Positions 62,360 through 64,000 of a stretch of 64,000 nt of DNA are shown in pieces; the first letter of the stretch is position 1, and each line of letters begins with the position of its first letter. Location of the stretch: the NCBI GenBank assembly GCA_947179485.1, contig OX359247.1:27752801-27816800 (forward strand). Direction: 5' to 3'. Origin of the DNA: Allacma fusca (lineage: Eukaryota; Arthropoda; Collembola; Symphypleona; Sminthuridae). The notes beneath the pieces are model-generated. The model saw only the letters and a program-made list of their open reading frames with translations. It was not told the origin of the DNA and did no database searches. A program made the translations under genes and the position numbers.

Positions 62360-64000
62360 CTTTGATATATAAAATAATGCTCAACTCTTGAATGGGCAGT
62401 GAAGTGAAGTGATGCAATCCAGTGCTAAAGAAGGGTCGGCGGATGCCAAAGGACGTTACGATCCATTGATAGCCTCATGTCCCCAAATTGACAACGGCAT
62501 TAACATTTACGCCCGTCTATAAAGTACCTACAGCCCAGCGTCTCCCTATAAAACACACTCGGGAAATTATATCTGGTTTTAAAAATTTCAATTTCTACGA
62601 TATACGACTGGGATAAAACTTACAAATTTGAAAATAAGGAGGGCGAATCTAAAAACAACAAAAATTCCAGATAATATCACGGTTTCAAAATCAATGTAGT
62701 ATGCTTGCCGCAAAAACTAAACTAGCCGCAGGATGCACAGCTACAGCCTCCTGCTCAATCCATCTGTGATGTCTGGAATAAAAATGGATTGAGTTATGAT
62801 TATTGTGGAAGAAAGGTCACTTGAAAAGGAGAGATGAGGAGAGAAGGAACAATGAAACCCAATGGCCGAGGAGAATCCCGTCAATAAAGTTTTCTCTGCT
62901 CGTCCTCAGTCGTCAATACACTCATTGTCGTATGTATAAATAGATACAGCAAGACTCAGTCCTGGAAGATGTAGTTATTGATACAACGCTAGGGACACAA
63001 TGTATAGAGGGAGAGAAGAACTTGAGAGTCAGTCCAGATTGATAGACACGATAGAGAAGTACTCTAATGTCAGTGCAGATCATATATGTAGTAGGGAGAA
63101 AGTCGAAAGAACCACTTGAGGCTTACTGCAATGATCACGCCGGAAAAATGAGAGTGGGTATGTAGACTGGAGCAGAGGCACAGGGAAATATGAACCTTAC
63201 ATGCATACATTTCTGGACCCATCCACTCTGGAGACACAATACAGGAGTTTGCGGGGAAAGTATTCTTATCCAAATCATTGCTATAAATTCGCCATAAAAC
63301 TAGCCAGCGTGTATGGTCTCCAGTAGTAAAAGCTCCTGCCTTCTCAAGAACATCTCGATCACAATTCTATTTTAGCACGTGGCTATCTCCCTTTTATTAG
63401 CTCGATTGCAACCAAGTGTGAGTCTCGATCATCGCTTCCTCACTGAACGCTCCACAGAAATGGTTGTGTCACTTCGATCTTTTTCCCATATATAATGCAG
63501 GTACTCATCGACCATCGGAGTTTCTGAGGGATGAGCAGTTGTCACTTTTTCGGAGGAATATATTTTTGAGGGACATGTTCCCGAAGTAGTGACCGGAATG
63601 ACGGTTTACACAATTTTTATGAACCCACGTTTGAGCCGGGTGTGTTTATTTAGGTTCATGAGGCCCAACTGATGTAGGCTATTTCTTTTGTATTACAGCT
63701 ACAAATCTTGACTACTGACAAGGTAGAAATAGTGAAACCTTTATTTTACGAGCTAAATGTTGGCATTAAGGTGAACATTTATTTTATTTCCAAAAGGGCA
63801 GGATTCACATTTCTTTCAAACCCAGTAACAACCAATATTTTTTCCTGAAGCTGCAGAGCTCGACAAGAATAACCACCCTCCTTTTCGTCCGCAGAGGTGA
63901 TGATACAAACAATGTTGAACAAAATTGTAACTATTTAATAATTGCATTTCCTTCCTGATGTTATTAACGTAAATGCTAAGCTCAAAAAAACGGATTTAAG

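Larger units (their letters stand above)
54936..64000. other. Gene-free interval with simple repeats and weak exon candidates
   Basis: No gene firmly supported. It includes a CT run at 61976-62000, a TACAGTATACTGTA palindrome near 61176-61189 and an AT palindrome near 57594-57621. The longest frame (59301-59774, plus, 157 codons) has no recognised domain and its neighbours in other frames look equally plausible. Confidence 0.5.

Noticed and set aside
1-64000. CRISPR arrays, operons, bacterial or viral gene blocks
   Set aside because: No spaced direct repeats or dense same-strand genes; spliceosomal introns show nuclear eukaryotic DNA.

Overview
This window looks like animal nuclear DNA, most likely from an arthropod. 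It is AT-rich, gene-poor and full of short dinucleotide repeats. The two secure genes are split by small spliceosomal introns (about 100-270 bp) with GT...AG borders and have AATAAA polyadenylation signals downstream. The arthropod call is inference: one gene is a PGAM5 relative close in layout to insect PGAM5, the other is a small invertebrate-type Ly6 protein. I cannot show a species; a copepod is only an impression.

Layout. 1-4.3 kb: no gene seen. 4.31-5.76 kb: a DNA transposon with inverted ends and a TA target duplication, without a recognisable transposase. 7.08-7.85 kb, minus strand: a complete two-exon gene for a secreted, probably GPI-anchored three-finger (Ly6) protein. 8-29 kb: mostly anonymous noncoding DNA with several weak exon candidates; the better ones are a spliced pair on the minus strand near 17.2-17.5 kb and a plus-strand pair at 24.85-26.41 kb. 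29.24-30.65 kb, plus strand: a complete four-exon PGAM5-family gene. 31-64 kb: simple repeats, hairpins, one half of a diverged repeat pair (its partner is at 16.4 kb), a GC-rich patch at 53.3 kb and a few weak exon candidates.

The standout is the PGAM5-like gene. Its 290-residue protein keeps the family length, the N-terminal membrane segment, a near-intact WDxNWD assembly motif and most structural residues. However, both catalytic histidines and one phosphate-pocket arginine are replaced (His to Val104, Arg to Val154, His to Asp232). The reading frame and splice sites are intact, so it reads as a preserved pseudophosphatase rather than a decayed gene. The two sure genes have no obvious functional link. 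Open frames of 60-150 codons are expected by chance in DNA of this composition, so most were left out.
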